DNA of 43,206 nucleotides from Kistimonas sp. bin40 (GTDB taxonomy: Bacteria; Pseudomonadota; Gammaproteobacteria; Pseudomonadales; Endozoicomonadaceae): contig MPMQ01000021.1 in assembly GCA_002238585.1 (NCBI GenBank), positions 1 to 43,206 of the forward strand. The letters run 5' to 3'. A program made the position numbers and the translations under genes. A model generated the notes under the pieces. It saw only the letters and a list, made by a program, of their open reading frames with translations, ran no database searches and was not told the DNA's origin. Of this stretch, positions 1 to 9,882 are shown one piece after another; the stretch's first letter is position 1, and every line of letters begins with the position of its first letter.

Positions 1-86
1 GCAATGTGTCGGTTCATCTTTTTCATTACTTCTTCACCGTGCGGGTGACCCTGCAAGGCTTCAACGCTTTTGATATACATGGTCAT
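1..86 (-). CDS. Partial hypothetical protein, cut by window edge
   Basis: A minus-strand frame starts at ATG 86-84 and runs off the left edge (MTMYIKSVEALQGHPHG...). Its ATG overlaps the TAA of another minus-strand frame (TAATG), whose last residues are ...IQAAIESLGARFEVDMP and which has an ATG at 166. Such overlap is typical of tightly packed phage or plasmid genes, but I recognise neither product. The upstream frame lies opposite the XRE-like fragment described next, so at most one of the two is a real coding remnant there. Confidence 0.3.
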   Translation of the reverse strand, partial: MTMYIKSVEALQGHPHGEEVMKKMNRHI

Positions 87-129
87 TACGGCATATCCAC
101 TTCGAAACGGGCACCCAGTGATTCAATAG

Positions 130-312
130 CGGCTTGAATTTTTGCAGCGTCCGCTTGAAAGATCATGTGAAGTGCTTGGGATACCAGTCGCTTATCTGTA
201 CTGTGAAGATGATGATCTTGCGCGCATTGTTGCCAGCTTTGCGCACTGGGATGATGGGGACAAGAAGAAGGTTCTTGCCCCTATTAAAAAGGTAGAAGAC
301 TTAAAACCCTAA
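130..312 (+). pseudogene. C-terminal fragment of an XRE/HTH transcriptional regulator
   Basis: The plus frame after an in-frame TAG (127-129) reads ...CEVLGIPVAYLYCEDDDLARIV and ends at TAA 310-312. The segment LGIPVAYLYxEDDxLA is characteristic of the end of the Cro/C1-type HTH domain and the following helix in small proteobacterial XRE regulators. The N-terminal DNA-binding part is missing and no convincing start exists, so this is a truncated remnant. It sits in a visibly AT-richer stretch made of other gene fragments. Confidence 0.55.
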
Positions 313-313
313 C

Positions 314-1450
314 CTAAACTGTAGGCGCACGATTCTTTACCTGACGCCCAACATCCTTTAACGGGTCTTTGATGGCGGTTTCAAGGCGGCACATTGCATC
401 AGTCATAAATTCAATCATAGCGTCCCATTGATCACGATCAAATATGTTACCATCAGATTTAGATTTGATACGGCAAGCGTCCTCTTCATCTAGTCTTACC
501 CATTCCAGTGAACCACCAAATTTTCCTTCAATAATGGACTTTGATTCCGCCAGCTTATCAAATACAAATTCATTTTCACTTTTGTCGCCACGCTTAATAC
601 ACAATTCAGCTTGGCAATGTTTTGTATTAGCTGTGAAGCGAAATCTAACATGACTAACACCAGAAGCCGCACCAATCGAAGTAGAAGTACGGGGGTTGAT
701 ATTCTGGTATAGCTTGGAACTGGTGGCATTCATTGCCGGTATCAACTTAGACCAAAATTCCTTGCGTATTCCTTGCCGTATTTTCCGCTTATCTTGGCTT
801 TCAATATCATCTTGGGCTTTTTCAGCCATGCCAATCATGTAATCTTCAGCGTCTGGTATGGGGATAATCTGTTCCACGTTCAAGAACAGTTCTTCACCCA
901 TTGAAAAAAGTTTTGCGCGGAAGCACTGAATACGAACTTTGGAATTCATTAACCATAATACGGTGCTGGTCACTTCCTTTCTAAATTTGGCGGCGATTAA
1001 GATTATTCGTTGAGTCACACCTTTGTTCAAAACAATTTCTTCAAACTCCTGACCGTCCATGAAGTCAGAAATACGTTCTTCCGCATTTGCACCCGGTTCT
1101 GTTACATCAAGGTACTGTTGATACATTTTTGTGATATGGGCTTTTGATAACCTAGAACAGTAAGAAGCGTATTTCAGGGCTTGCCATGTAACGTCCCTAC
1201 CGGAATCATCCAACTTATTTTCAATGATCACTAACGCGCCTTGCTTATCCAGTGCTAAAAGGTCAAGGCGTTCTTGTGTACCATAGAAGCCACTATATTC
1301 TTTTTGAATGATCAAAAAATCTTCTTCTAATACGCCCGGCTGCTTAGCAATCCATTCTTGAAGGTGATCGCGTTCACGAAATCCCTGTGAAGAAAAGGAC
1401 TTCTGTTCAAGTCGCTGTATGCTGTTTGATGATTTATTTATCTTGTACAT
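314..1450 (-). CDS. PD-(D/E)XK nuclease-like protein with DUF4268 C-terminus
   Basis: This 378-residue protein carries a RecB-like PD-(D/E)XK core near its N-terminus: D63 in RLDLLAL, E77-x-K79 in IIENK, and a downstream Q90-x3-Y94 in WQALKYASY. This fits the NucS/EndA-like restriction-nuclease fold. The C-terminal half (from about residue 220, FWSKLIPAMN...) resembles DUF4268, a domain of unknown function often found in restriction-modification and defence contexts. Ten bases upstream on the same strand is the stop codon of a DNA methyltransferase tail, so the pair may be the remains of a restriction-modification or defence operon. The gene is intact although everything around it is broken. 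Nuclease activity is inferred from motifs only. The AT-rich composition contrasts with the housekeeping genes and suggests transfer. Confidence 0.75.
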   Translation of the reverse strand: MYKINKSSNSIQRLEQKSFSSQGFRERDHLQEWIAKQPGVLEEDFLIIQKEYSGFYGTQERLDLLALDKQGALVIIENKLDDSGRDVTWQALKYASYCSRLSKAHITKMYQQYLDVTEPGANAEERISDFMDGQEFEEIVLNKGVTQRIILIAAKFRKEVTSTVLWLMNSKVRIQCFRAKLFSMGEELFLNVEQIIPIPDAEDYMIGMAEKAQDDIESQDKRKIRQGIRKEFWSKLIPAMNATSSKLYQNINPRTSTSIGAASGVSHVRFRFTANTKHCQAELCIKRGDKSENEFVFDKLAESKSIIEGKFGGSLEWVRLDEEDACRIKSKSDGNIFDRDQWDAMIEFMTDAMCRLETAIKDPLKDVGRQVKNRAPTV

Positions 1451-1459
1451 GTCGTGTCC

Positions 1460-1660
1460 TTATGCTGCAAAAATTTCGGGCTGTAGTTCAGCTAAACCAT
1501 TATTGAATAGTGCTTGAATTTCAGTTGCTGGAACGTTCGTCAGTTCTTTAGGTTCCATCTTGTGCATTCCGCCACCGTAAACACGCCCTTCATCAAGCAT
1601 TGCTTTACCGGTAATTTTCTTCAATGCTTCAAGTAACTGTTCATTCCCGGTTCCAAGCAC
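1460..1660 (-). pseudogene. C-terminal tail of an N6-adenine-type DNA methyltransferase
   Basis: The frame from GTG 1660 reads ...LDEGRVYGGGMHKMEPKELTNVPA and stops at 1460. The motif GRVYGGGxxKxEPKEL is typical of the extreme C-terminus of type I/IIG-like N-6 DNA methylases. The catalytic NPPY and AdoMet-binding regions are absent. The frame continues without a break into the head of a different protein, a secreted SNase-like nuclease, so a deletion has joined two unrelated genes. The ten-base spacing to the DUF4268 gene suggests they were once one operon. Confidence 0.6.
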
Positions 1661-1663
1661 CTT

Positions 1664-1771
1664 TGTTGTGTCCCCATCCGTGACCCCAATAACCTTGGCT
1701 TGATACGATTCAGCACCTCATACAAGGGCGGGAAGTGCTGTCAAGATAAAGGAAAAAGTTTTGAATTTCAT
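1664..1771 (-). pseudogene. N-terminal fragment of a secreted SNase-like nuclease with nonsense codon
   Basis: Reading from ATG 1771-1769 on the minus strand gives MKFKTFSFILTALPALV, then TGA (1720-1718), then in frame GAESYQAKVIGVTDGDT. The first part is a classic signal peptide. AKVIGVTDGDT is the conserved beginning of staphylococcal-nuclease (thermonuclease) domains. After DGDT the same frame becomes the methyltransferase tail. The gene is therefore both truncated by a fusion and interrupted by a stop. Confidence 0.6.
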
Positions 1772-1962
1772 AGGTGTAAATTTAGCCAAATGCACTTAAG
1801 TTACTATTAAAAAAGGAAAAGTTAATTTATAGGCTAACTATTCCCACAATATTATCCGCTGGAAAGCCGGACCAGACTCGCGTGATGCACCCTTTTCGAG
1901 GCATAAGGGAACCTGGACGGTCGCCCCAGCGAATCTGATTATCACCAGGGAAACTCTCAGCA

Positions 1963-2200
1963 GTTGACATCCTCCCCGCCCTGAAGGACGGGGCTTGCCG
2001 CGCACCAGGTCGACAAGCTGTTCTGCTTCATTGAGAGCTGCCATACAGCCTTTCTGCGCGACTTGCCAGGTCCGGGAATCCGGGTGCCAACATGTTTCCC
2101 CGCCCTGCCTACGCCGCATGCAAGCAAAAACCCGCCAGGGAACTCATCTCGATCAAGGTTCAGCTGGAGGCTCCTTTCAGGAACGCTTCCGGCACAATCG
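1963..2200 (-). mobile_element. IS200/IS605-family right end with degraded tnpB 3' remnant
   Basis: Positions 1963-1993 hold the TTGACATCCTCCCCG... hairpin (CCCCGCCCT/AGGACGGGG, one mismatch). On the minus strand this is the GAGGATGTCAA-type terminus that follows tnpB in IS605-like elements. The minus frame running into it contains a degraded stretch (FLLACGVGRAGKHVGTRIPG, then SRRKAVWQLSMKQNS) that resembles the usual tnpB C-terminus after its zinc ribbon. No tnpA, intact tnpB or left end is visible. The rest of 1772-2585 shows no convincing gene. Confidence 0.45.
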
Positions 2201-2585
2201 ACAGCCGTCGCCCCAACTCTACCCCGGTCACCCTTACCAGAACCTTCGCTACGGAGAGCGTCGCACAACCGCCGATAGTACAATCCGGGAGCCGACAACC
2301 GCAAGCTCCCCTGTTCTTTCTGGTGCCGGGGCTCGACATAGCGGCAGGCGGTGCCGGACAAGCATGGAGCTGGCCTTTGCACAGATCAAACACCCCGGCA
2401 GCAGGATACCGCCTACACTTGTCGCCATACGCAACAGGCTTCGCTATGATGGACGCTATTCCGCACCCTCCACAGCCTCTCCTCATAGCAGCCGGAGGAA
2501 CAGACAGGCCAACTGCCTTGTCTTCCCGTGCGTTGAAACTTCGTAGATCATCTACTACCAGTTGCAGCAGGACTCCCGTTCCGAT

Positions 2586-3386
2586 ATGGCAATCATCATC
2601 AAAACCCCCGAACAGATTGAAAAAATGCGCATCGCCGGGCGCCTGGCCGCAGACGTGCTCGATATGATCACCCCCAAGGTGCGGGAAGGCATAAGTACTG
2701 GCGAGCTGAACGAAATCTGTCACGACTATATGGTCAACGTCCAGGGCACAGTCCCCGCGCCACTCCACTACGGCGCCCAGGCTGATCGCCCAGGCTTTCC
2801 GAGCTCCATCTGCACCTCACTCAATGAAGTGGTGTGCCACGGTATTCCTTCTGACAGCAAAAAATTAAAGAAAGGCGACATCCTCAACATAGACGTCACT
2901 GTAATAAAAGATGGTTACCATGGGGATACCAGTGCCATGTTTTGCATCGGTGAGGTGGAGGAGTACAAGCAGCGGCTGGTGAATGTCACCCGCGAATGCC
3001 TGTACCTTGGCATTGCCCAGGTGCGTCCCGGTGCCCGGCTGGGCGATATAGGCGCCGCCATCAGCAAGCATGCCCACAACAACCACTACTCTGTCGTGGA
3101 AGACTTTTGTGGTCACGGTATAGGTGAGGGTTTCCACGAAGACCCGCAAGTACTGCATACAGGGCTGGCGGGCACAGGAGAGCTGCTCAAGGAAGGAATG
3201 ACTTTCACCATTGAGCCCATGATCAATCTCGGAAAAAGAGGCACCCGCATCAAAAAAGATGGCTGGACGGCTGTCACCCGGGATGGCCGTCTGTCAGCAC
3301 AGTGGGAACACACCCTGGTTGTCACCCCCGAAGGCTGTGAGATTCTGACACTGCGGAACGGGGAAACAACTCCCCAGCTCCCGTGA
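2586..3386 (+). CDS. map: Methionine aminopeptidase, type I
   Basis: The enzyme removes the initiator methionine from new cytosolic proteins. The 266-residue product has the type Ia pita-bread fold with all five metal ligands: D103 (NIDVTV), D114 (YHGDTS), H177 (CGHGIG), E210 (TIEP) and E241 (WEHT). H85, a conserved substrate-contacting histidine, is also present (VCHGIP). I chose ATG 2586 (MAIIIKTPEQIEKM) because it gives the standard family N-terminus; the longer frame adds eight unrelated residues. The usual glnD or rpsB neighbours are absent. Immediately upstream is IS605 debris, so local rearrangement is likely. It converges with the M16 protease gene, 24 bases away. Confidence 0.97.
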   Translation: MAIIIKTPEQIEKMRIAGRLAADVLDMITPKVREGISTGELNEICHDYMVNVQGTVPAPLHYGAQADRPGFPSSICTSLNEVVCHGIPSDSKKLKKGDILNIDVTVIKDGYHGDTSAMFCIGEVEEYKQRLVNVTRECLYLGIAQVRPGARLGDIGAAISKHAHNNHYSVVEDFCGHGIGEGFHEDPQVLHTGLAGTGELLKEGMTFTIEPMINLGKRGTRIKKDGWTAVTRDGRLSAQWEHTLVVTPEGCEILTLRNGETTPQLP

Positions 3387-3410
3387 CCAGCCCCTTTTGT
3401 GACCTCCGGA

Positions 3411-6245
3411 TCAGGTATCAGCCTCCGGCAGACAAGCAGGAGGCCGGACATCGGGCGCGCGGCTGTCGGTGTGCAGCCGTGCGCGAACAGAACGCCGCCA
3501 GCTGTCGTAGTCTTGTTGCAACTGTTCCAGTGACAGGCGGCGTACGGCTTCGATCACACGGCTGTCCCGGTTGACATCGGGCCTGCCAGCAGACAGCGCA
3601 TGACGAAAGCGGCGGTTCTGTTCCAGCAAGGTCGCAGCAGGCTGGGCAAGCTCTGCTATCACAGCGGCTTTGACGGTCTGTAACTGACGGACATCCAATC
3701 GTCCGATGCCCGCTTCATCAGTCTCCAGAAAATGGGTAATCCGGGCATCAATCTCTTCTGGCCCATGATCCGGAGAGCGCACCAGAAACGCCAGCCAGGG
3801 AACATGCCGGTCGCTGTGCAATGTCAGCACCTCATACCCCAGCCGCCCGGAGCCACGCAGTCGGCTTTCGAAGGGGGCCTCCAGCAACCGGGCCAGCACC
3901 CGGAACAAGGCTCGCGTTTCGGGTGAATCATCTCTGGCTTGCCACAGGGTCAACTCAACAGAGCCGGGCTCACTGGCAGGAATTGCACAAGACGTCAGTG
4001 GCAGATGAGCTGGCGAGGAAGGAGCCGGCTTCCTTGCCGTACCGGGGGAGCCGGCCTTGGCAGCTTTCCTGTGCTGGAAAAGGTCCAGCAGCTGATAAGC
4101 CTGTTTTTTACTCATATTGCCATTGATCAGTACGGTCGCTGGCACAACAGACAGCAGGGAGCCAATCCATTGTTGTAGCTGGCTCAGCGTCAAGGTGTCC
4201 AGCCTCTCAAGCCGCGCCTCAGGCGACAGCCCCTTCCGCTGGTGCAGCTGCGCAAAAACATGCATCAGGCGCTCCATGTCACTGCCTTCTTCCTGCTGCG
4301 CCAGCTGATTTCTGAATGCCTCCCTCGCCCGGTAAAAATCCTCGGCCGGAAGTTCAGCGAGCTGCTCAAGCTGCTGTAACAACAACCTGGAAAACGGGAT
4401 GAGGGTGTCATTGAAACCATTCAATTCCAGAACAACCTCACCGCCCTCCGCCACCAGCTGCCAGCTCAAGCCAGCACGCGACAGCGTCCAGAGGCTGTCG
4501 CGCAAACGCCAGCGCAACAGCTGGTCCCACAAGTCAACAAGCAGGGAAAGAGCGCCATCATCCAAACCATCGGGCCCGGGAAAAGCCAGACTAACGCTGT
4601 TGTAGGGCACGCCATAACGATGGGTATGATGAAACCAGGCATTCACCCCGGCCTTGTTCACCAGGCGTTCAGGCTGCCCCCGGTCCGGTTCCTGTATCAG
4701 TGCCAGTTGAGCAGGTAGCAGCTTGTTCGCGCGGGGCAGGGCCATTGCGGTCGTGGGACGAGCCTGGGACCAACGTCTTTTCTGAGCTATGGTGAACGGC
4801 TGGACACTGTAGCGCATTCCCATCCATGGCTCCTGGTGCACAGATCCCGTCGGTTCCTGCTGGTCTATCACGTACAGTCGTAACTCATCCGGAGTCATCT
4901 GTTGCACAAGTGCCCGGATTTCTTGTGGATCAGGATCAGGATCAGGATCAGGAACAGCAAGAGGCATTGGTATTGCCGATGGCCGCCAGTCCGGTGCCAT
5001 AACCAGCCGTTCTGCCATTTGGTCCGGCGTGACGCCATAATCAAGCAGACGTTCGACTGTCTGCTCCCGTGTCATCTGTTCGAGTAACAACGCACTGATG
5101 CCCTGATTTCTGATCAGTGCCAACCAGGCAAACAACTGGGTGACTACTGCCTCCAGATGTTGCCGCCCCAGAGGCGTCAGCAGCATATCCACGCCCACTA
5201 CAGCAGCAGGCTCCTTCTCGTCGAGGCGCGCCACCAGCTGAGTGACCCAACCTGGCTCCCGTAATACCTGGAACAGGGAACCTGGCCCTTCCTGCCCCAG
5301 CAGCCAGGCCAGGTACAAACCAGCCTGTCGCCAGTGAGGCTGGTCGGCCACAGACAAGGGAAACTGGAACCACAGGCGAGCCGGGGCATGACGCGTTTGC
5401 ATGTCGATGCGGATACCTTTTTGCCCCTCTGAATAGCGAGCAGGCAGCTTTTGCACCGCAACGGACTGACCTGCGGGAAGAGGCGCAAAATACGCACGCA
5501 CATGCGCCTCCAGTGCATCGAGAGAGTCTGGGCTGACCAGCACCAGACGCAGGTTATTCCCCCTGTACCACTGACTGTGCAGGGCCAGCAGGGCCTGACG
5601 CAGGCGTCCGCCGTTTTCATGGGTGTCCGGTAACGTCTGGAGATTGCCGACCGCAAACCGGCGTGCAGGATGACCGGCATGCGTCGTCGCCTTCTCCACG
5701 TGCAGAACTTGCTGCAGCTCCTGCTCGCGCAATCCGGCGAACTCAGCCTCTATAACATGGCGTTCCTGCTTCAGTGCCTCAGGGGCAAAAAGCGGTGCAG
5801 CCAGCAATGCGGCCAGACGATCCAGCAGCGGCTCCAGCCAGGGCCGATCCACGGAAACCCGATAGAGGGTGTAAGACTCCATGGTCAAGGCTTGACTGAA
5901 ACCACCACGCCGACTGACAAAGTTGTCAAACGCGTCCGGACCCGGATAGCGGCGGCTTCCCAGAAAAATCATGTGCTCCAGCAAATGCGCCAGCCCGGGC
6001 CAGGCATCAGGATCTTGTCGCGAGCCTGCGCCCACCCGGACTGCAACCGCAGCCCGTTGCGCATCGGGCCTGGACACCAGCAGAACACGCAGGCCGTTGT
6101 CCAGCGTGAACTGGCGTACAGCCTGCGCCGGCCGCGCAGAAGGCAGCGCGTCTGACTCGCCACGACTCCCGCCGCTGCCGAAGACAGAAACCAGCAACAC
6201 CGAGCTCAACACCAGCGGCGACAGCCCACCAGGGATTCCCTTCAT
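3411..6245 (-). CDS. Exported M16 (insulinase/pitrilysin-like) zinc metalloprotease
   Basis: The 944-residue protein begins with a signal peptide ([23 protein letters not shown]), so it is probably periplasmic. It has the inverted zinc motif H87-L-L-E90-H91 and the distal glutamate about E168 in ERHVIEAEF, followed by the inactive M16 repeats of a full-length pitrilysin (protease III) family member. These enzymes degrade short and medium peptides. ATG 6245 overlaps the TGA of the upstream histidine kinase (ATGA), so the two are translationally coupled; a start twelve codons earlier would lie inside the kinase and lose the signal peptide. A DPDPDPDP stretch is encoded by a 6-bp tandem repeat in a linker near residue 440. 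Confidence 0.9.
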   Translation of the reverse strand: MKGIPGGLSPLVLSSVLLVSVFGSGGSRGESDALPSARPAQAVRQFTLDNGLRVLLVSRPDAQRAAVAVRVGAGSRQDPDAWPGLAHLLEHMIFLGSRRYPGPDAFDNFVSRRGGFSQALTMESYTLYRVSVDRPWLEPLLDRLAALLAAPLFAPEALKQERHVIEAEFAGLREQELQQVLHVEKATTHAGHPARRFAVGNLQTLPDTHENGGRLRQALLALHSQWYRGNNLRLVLVSPDSLDALEAHVRAYFAPLPAGQSVAVQKLPARYSEGQKGIRIDMQTRHAPARLWFQFPLSVADQPHWRQAGLYLAWLLGQEGPGSLFQVLREPGWVTQLVARLDEKEPAAVVGVDMLLTPLGRQHLEAVVTQLFAWLALIRNQGISALLLEQMTREQTVERLLDYGVTPDQMAERLVMAPDWRPSAIPMPLAVPDPDPDPDPQEIRALVQQMTPDELRLYVIDQQEPTGSVHQEPWMGMRYSVQPFTIAQKRRWSQARPTTAMALPRANKLLPAQLALIQEPDRGQPERLVNKAGVNAWFHHTHRYGVPYNSVSLAFPGPDGLDDGALSLLVDLWDQLLRWRLRDSLWTLSRAGLSWQLVAEGGEVVLELNGFNDTLIPFSRLLLQQLEQLAELPAEDFYRAREAFRNQLAQQEEGSDMERLMHVFAQLHQRKGLSPEARLERLDTLTLSQLQQWIGSLLSVVPATVLINGNMSKKQAYQLLDLFQHRKAAKAGSPGTARKPAPSSPAHLPLTSCAIPASEPGSVELTLWQARDDSPETRALFRVLARLLEAPFESRLRGSGRLGYEVLTLHSDRHVPWLAFLVRSPDHGPEEIDARITHFLETDEAGIGRLDVRQLQTVKAAVIAELAQPAATLLEQNRRFRHALSAGRPDVNRDSRVIEAVRRLSLEQLQQDYDSWRRSVRARLHTDSRAPDVRPPACLPEADT
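4927..4952. repeat. 6-bp tandem repeat (GGATCA x4) inside the M16 protease gene
   Basis: Four perfect GGATCA units plus a partial one encode alternating Asp-Pro on the minus strand. Unit changes would keep the reading frame, so only the linker length would vary. Confidence 0.9.
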
Positions 6246-8668
6246 CCCGTACGGCTCTGGCTGGAACCCTTGAGAAGCCACTTGTCCAGTATGCTGCCCA
6301 GAGCCTCCATCTTGACCGGCTTGCTGATGTAGTCGTCCATCCCCGACTCAAGGCACTTTTCCCGATCACCAGTCATGGCATTGGCTGTCATGGCGATAAC
6401 CGGCATCCGCTCACTACCTGCCTGTTGCTCTCGCTGGCGTATAATGCCGGTCGCAGCGTAACCGCTCATCTCTGGCATCTGACAGTCCATCAACACCAGG
6501 GCATAATTTTTTTCAGCGGTCTTCTCCACGGCCTCGAGGCCATTGACGGCCAGGTCGATCTGTACAAGCCCCATCTTTTTCAGCATGGCCATAGCCACTT
6601 TCTGGTTCACCGGGTTGTCTTCCACCAACAGCAACCGCTCCTGGCGATCCTCCAACGAAGGACCGGGGGCCGCGACCGTACGCGATACCCCTTCCGGCGA
6701 CCGGCTCATGACCTCCAGCGTCATATCCAGAAGCTGGGACTGGCGGAAGGGTTTGGCCAGACTGTCATGCAGCTTTGCTTGCTTTCTTTCCACTTCCGTC
6801 AGTTGACCGGCACTGGTCAGCATCAGCCTGCGGCAGCTTTTGAGCGTATCTTCAGCGGCAATACGGCGGGATAACTCAAAGCCGTCCATATCTGGCATCT
6901 GCATGTCCAGATACACAAGGTCGAATGGGCGCCCGGCCGTCACAGCGTCATGCATTTTCTCCAGCGCCACCGGACCACTCTCTGCCAGAGCATGGTCGAT
7001 CCCCCAGGACTCAAGGTATTTATGCACAATTTCCCGGTTGGTGGCATTGTCATCCACGACCAGGGCATAGACCCCTTTGAGACTCGCTCCGGAACTGGCC
7101 CGCTCGGGAATGGCATCACCTTCTTCGAAATCAAGATCGAAAGAAAAGCAGGACCCTTTGCCTGGCGTACTGACCACATGGATAGTCCCTCCCATCAGCT
7201 CCACCAGCTGGCGCGATATGGTCAGTCCCAGACCTGTGCCACCAAACTTGCGGGTTGTGGAGCCATCAGCCTGGGTAAAGGCTTTGAACAGGCTGGGAAT
7301 AACGTTTGCGGGTATACCTATGCCCGTATCCTGCACTTCAAAATGAATGCGGTGCCTGGCTTCAGTGCAGCCTTTGTACAGTGCACGGATAACCACTTCT
7401 CCGGTTCTGGTGAACTTGACAGCATTGCCCAGCAGATTGGTCAGCACCTGACGCAGACGCACGGGATCACCCCGGACCGTCGCGGGCAGGGCCACATCCG
7501 CGTAACAGCTGAGTTCAATTTTCTTTTCCCGGGCCCGGCTGGACAGCAAGGCGGAGACATCACCCACCAGAGTACTCAACTCCACATTGACATTTTCCAG
7601 ATCCAGCTTGCCCGCCTCGATTTTGGAGAAGTCCAGAATATCGTTGATCAGATGCAGCAAGGCATCTGCCGAGGAAAAAGCGGTTTCAATGTAATCCTTT
7701 TGCGTTTTGTCCAGAGGGGTATCCCGCAGCAGCTCCAGCATGCCCAGCACGCCATTCATGGGGGTGCGTATTTCATGACTCATATTGGCCAGGAACGAAC
7801 TCTTGGCACTGGCCGCCTGGAGTGCGCTTTCCCGGGCACTGTGCGCCTCAGTCATGGCCTTGCGCAGATTTTTATTGGCCATATCCAGCGCTTCTGTACG
7901 CAGGGCCACTATGTGCTCCAGGTCCTCCTTGTGTTTGCTCAGCTCCTTGTCCCTGCTCTGGATCTGCTTCATCATCAGTCCAAAGCTCTCATACAGTTGG
8001 CCTATTTCATCATTACTGGTGCGCTCGGGAATGTCAGCATAGCTCCGTTCGGACGAAAAACGCTGCATGGCCTGAGCCAGCACAGTGACAGGGCGTGCGA
8101 TTTGTCGCTGCAAACGAAACGCCATAAGGTAGGATGCGGCTATGGCCAGCACTGTAATACACAGTGCCAACAGGACATTAAGCAATATCTGCTCATGCAA
8201 CTGGTGTATTTCCGCCCGTATCACTATGACGGCATCCAGCTGATTCGGGTTCCCCGGCGCGCTCAGCGGTACACTGACATCAACAACGTCCAGGCTGTGA
8301 TTGAGATGAATCGACTGACTCTTGTCGAAAGGGCCAGCATGGCGGTAGCTGGCGTCCTGTGTGCGCGTATAGGATGCCAGCTTCTGACCATCGGGAAGGA
8401 ACAGATGCGCCTCCCTGACGTGTTCGATCACCTGCAAGCCCTGAAGACGCTTGCGCACCGAGACAAGGTCACGCGCTTCCACGGCTTGACGGCTGTCGAA
8501 AGCCAGAACGGACGCCAGATTCAGGATGTTCTCTGTCATACTGTCTCGCGAGCGCACATAGTCGGCGATGCTGTAGATCAGAAAACAAACCAGCAACCCC
8601 ACTTCCGCCGTGGTTACCATGGCGTAACGCAGCTTCTTTTCTATGGAAAGTTGAGAAAAATTGAACAT
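6242..8668 (-). CDS. Hybrid sensor histidine kinase/response regulator (BarA-like architecture, no HPt)
   Basis: This 808-residue inner-membrane kinase has TM1 at about 15-37, a CHASE8-like periplasmic sensor of about 110 residues, TM2 at about 162-184 and a HAMP segment. A coiled coil leads to HisKA ([11 protein letters not shown], phospho-acceptor about H298) and HATPase_c with G1/G2 boxes (DTGIGIP, GGTGLGL). Two receiver domains follow, with phosphorylatable Asp about 588 ([13 protein letters not shown]) and about 728 ([13 protein letters not shown]). There is no C-terminal HPt domain, unlike BarA, so phosphotransfer needs a separate HPt protein. I chose ATG 8668 because AGGT lies just upstream; a TTG seven codons earlier is the alternative. 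The stop overlaps the protease start, linking the signal to an exported peptidase. Ligand unknown. Confidence 0.92.
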   Translation of the reverse strand: MFNFSQLSIEKKLRYAMVTTAEVGLLVCFLIYSIADYVRSRDSMTENILNLASVLAFDSRQAVEARDLVSVRKRLQGLQVIEHVREAHLFLPDGQKLASYTRTQDASYRHAGPFDKSQSIHLNHSLDVVDVSVPLSAPGNPNQLDAVIVIRAEIHQLHEQILLNVLLALCITVLAIAASYLMAFRLQRQIARPVTVLAQAMQRFSSERSYADIPERTSNDEIGQLYESFGLMMKQIQSRDKELSKHKEDLEHIVALRTEALDMANKNLRKAMTEAHSARESALQAASAKSSFLANMSHEIRTPMNGVLGMLELLRDTPLDKTQKDYIETAFSSADALLHLINDILDFSKIEAGKLDLENVNVELSTLVGDVSALLSSRAREKKIELSCYADVALPATVRGDPVRLRQVLTNLLGNAVKFTRTGEVVIRALYKGCTEARHRIHFEVQDTGIGIPANVIPSLFKAFTQADGSTTRKFGGTGLGLTISRQLVELMGGTIHVVSTPGKGSCFSFDLDFEEGDAIPERASSGASLKGVYALVVDDNATNREIVHKYLESWGIDHALAESGPVALEKMHDAVTAGRPFDLVYLDMQMPDMDGFELSRRIAAEDTLKSCRRLMLTSAGQLTEVERKQAKLHDSLAKPFRQSQLLDMTLEVMSRSPEGVSRTVAAPGPSLEDRQERLLLVEDNPVNQKVAMAMLKKMGLVQIDLAVNGLEAVEKTAEKNYALVLMDCQMPEMSGYAATGIIRQREQQAGSERMPVIAMTANAMTGDREKCLESGMDDYISKPVKMEALGSILDKWLLKGSSQSRTG

Positions 8669-9219
8669 CGGGTACCTGTCACTGTGCAAAGAGAACCAAT
8701 GCGGCCCAGAGTGTACGCACCCCTTTCACCGCAACCCTGCCAATGTATCGACCAATTGTCGGCATCCCCCAATGAGTTAACCGGGGACAGCCGTCGAGCA
8801 ACCTTGCGCACAGTGGTTTGATCCGACGCCAGAGGGCGGGCAACAGGCTTGCCAGGAACACAAAAGACAACGAACAAGGTGCTATTGAGAACCAGACGGT
8901 ACTTCCCGGGGGTACACAAGCAGAGCCCGGCTGAGAGGCCATTGCCTGCTGTTATTCAAAAAGTTGCCCGGCCTTACGAGCGCACTGACCGGCCCGGGAC
9001 CCAAGAGCCCGGCAACACAGCGGGCAACCTGGCCCCAGCCACTGGAGCAGTGTCCGCCAGCTCCTGCCAACAAAACCGGACCCGCTCCTGATAACAGTCA
9101 GCCTGTAGCCAGGAGGGGGTCCGGTCCCTGGAGAGGCTTCGTCTTCATCCCGCGCCATAGCCCCACAGGGCAGCTCATAAAGTCGGAGGCTGCAACAGGA
9201 TCACAACCCGCCTGTGTCC
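8669..9219. other. Gene-free spacer
   Basis: No frame here has convincing codon structure or a ribosome-binding site. The only structured element I see is the inverted repeat at 9076-9124, listed separately. Promoter and leader of the minus-strand kinase operon must lie near 8670-8800, but no strong -35/-10 pair stands out. Confidence 0.5.
9076..9124 (-). terminator. Rho-independent terminator of the 220-residue exported protein gene
   Basis: The arms CCGGACCCGCTCCTG (9076-9090) and CAGGAGGGGGTCCGG (9110-9124) pair over 15 bp with one mismatch around a 19-base loop. Read on the minus strand, the hairpin is followed at once by TTTTGTT. It lies about 100 bases beyond the stop codon of the minus-strand gene at 9220-9882, as expected for its terminator. 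Confidence 0.75.
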
Positions 9220-9882
9220 TTACATGGCCGAGCTGTAAACCAGTGTGGCGGAAGGCCGGATGATATGAAGCCTGCTCCATGTTGCCGGCCGGGCCCGGTT
9301 AAAATCGAAATGCATCCTTGAGTTGTCACTCAGCGTCATCTCCACACGGATGCTACTGTTGAGAAACCTCCTGCCAACATATCTGACAGAGGCGGGACGC
9401 TCCAGCCACAGGAAGTTGCTCTGGTACAGGCGGCCACTGGGTGCAGGCCACTGATCATCAGACACCGAGGCCAGATGTCGGGCCATCCGCTCCACATCAA
9501 TAAAGGTCCCGTATTCATGTACGCGAATGCGTTCCGGAGCAAGTGCCTGGCGCGTGCTGGCGGAAAAAACCATGCCGCCTTCGACCTGGACATCTTCCTG
9601 CTGAGGTAGCGCCAGCCCCTGGGGGACCGGAGAGTCGAAGGTACTGGTTAACTTGAATCGGCTGCCATTGAGCCAGGCTGCGTGCGTCAGCGTCACCTGA
9701 CCGAGCCAGCGTTGTTCAAGTGCTTCAATTACCACCTTGTAGTGGGCCTGGCGCTGCTGCTCGCCAGATTCAGGCGCACCCGCATGCCCCCCCTGGTAGT
9801 GCGCTGCCAAAGTGCAGGTGGCAGCGGGAACCATCATCAGGGTAGAGAGGGGAATGGCCCATCGAATAATTGGGGCAGGCAT
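9220..9882 (-). CDS. Exported hypothetical protein
   Basis: The 220-residue product starts with a probable signal peptide (MPAPIIRWAIPLSTLMMVPAATCTLAA). ATG 9882 has GGAG eight bases upstream, which supports both the start and the gene. The mature part is rich in beta-type alternation (HYKVVIEALEQRWLGQVTLTHAAW..., RVEMTLSDNSRMHFDFNRARP) and contains no cysteine after the signal peptide. I do not recognise a family. It has its own likely terminator and no same-strand partner close by, so context gives no role. A periplasmic or outer-membrane-associated protein is the most one can infer. Confidence 0.7.
   Translation of the reverse strand: MPAPIIRWAIPLSTLMMVPAATCTLAAHYQGGHAGAPESGEQQRQAHYKVVIEALEQRWLGQVTLTHAAWLNGSRFKLTSTFDSPVPQGLALPQQEDVQVEGGMVFSASTRQALAPERIRVHEYGTFIDVERMARHLASVSDDQWPAPSGRLYQSNFLWLERPASVRYVGRRFLNSSIRVEMTLSDNSRMHFDFNRARPATWSRLHIIRPSATLVYSSAM

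Noticed and set aside
3360-3375. Terminator hairpin at the end of map (GGGGA/TCCCC)
   Set aside because: A short stem inside the coding end with no T-tract in either direction.
6950-8821. Long plus-strand frame of 623 codons opposite the histidine kinase
   Set aside because: It is antisense to clear HisKA, HATPase and receiver domains and has no recognisable product.
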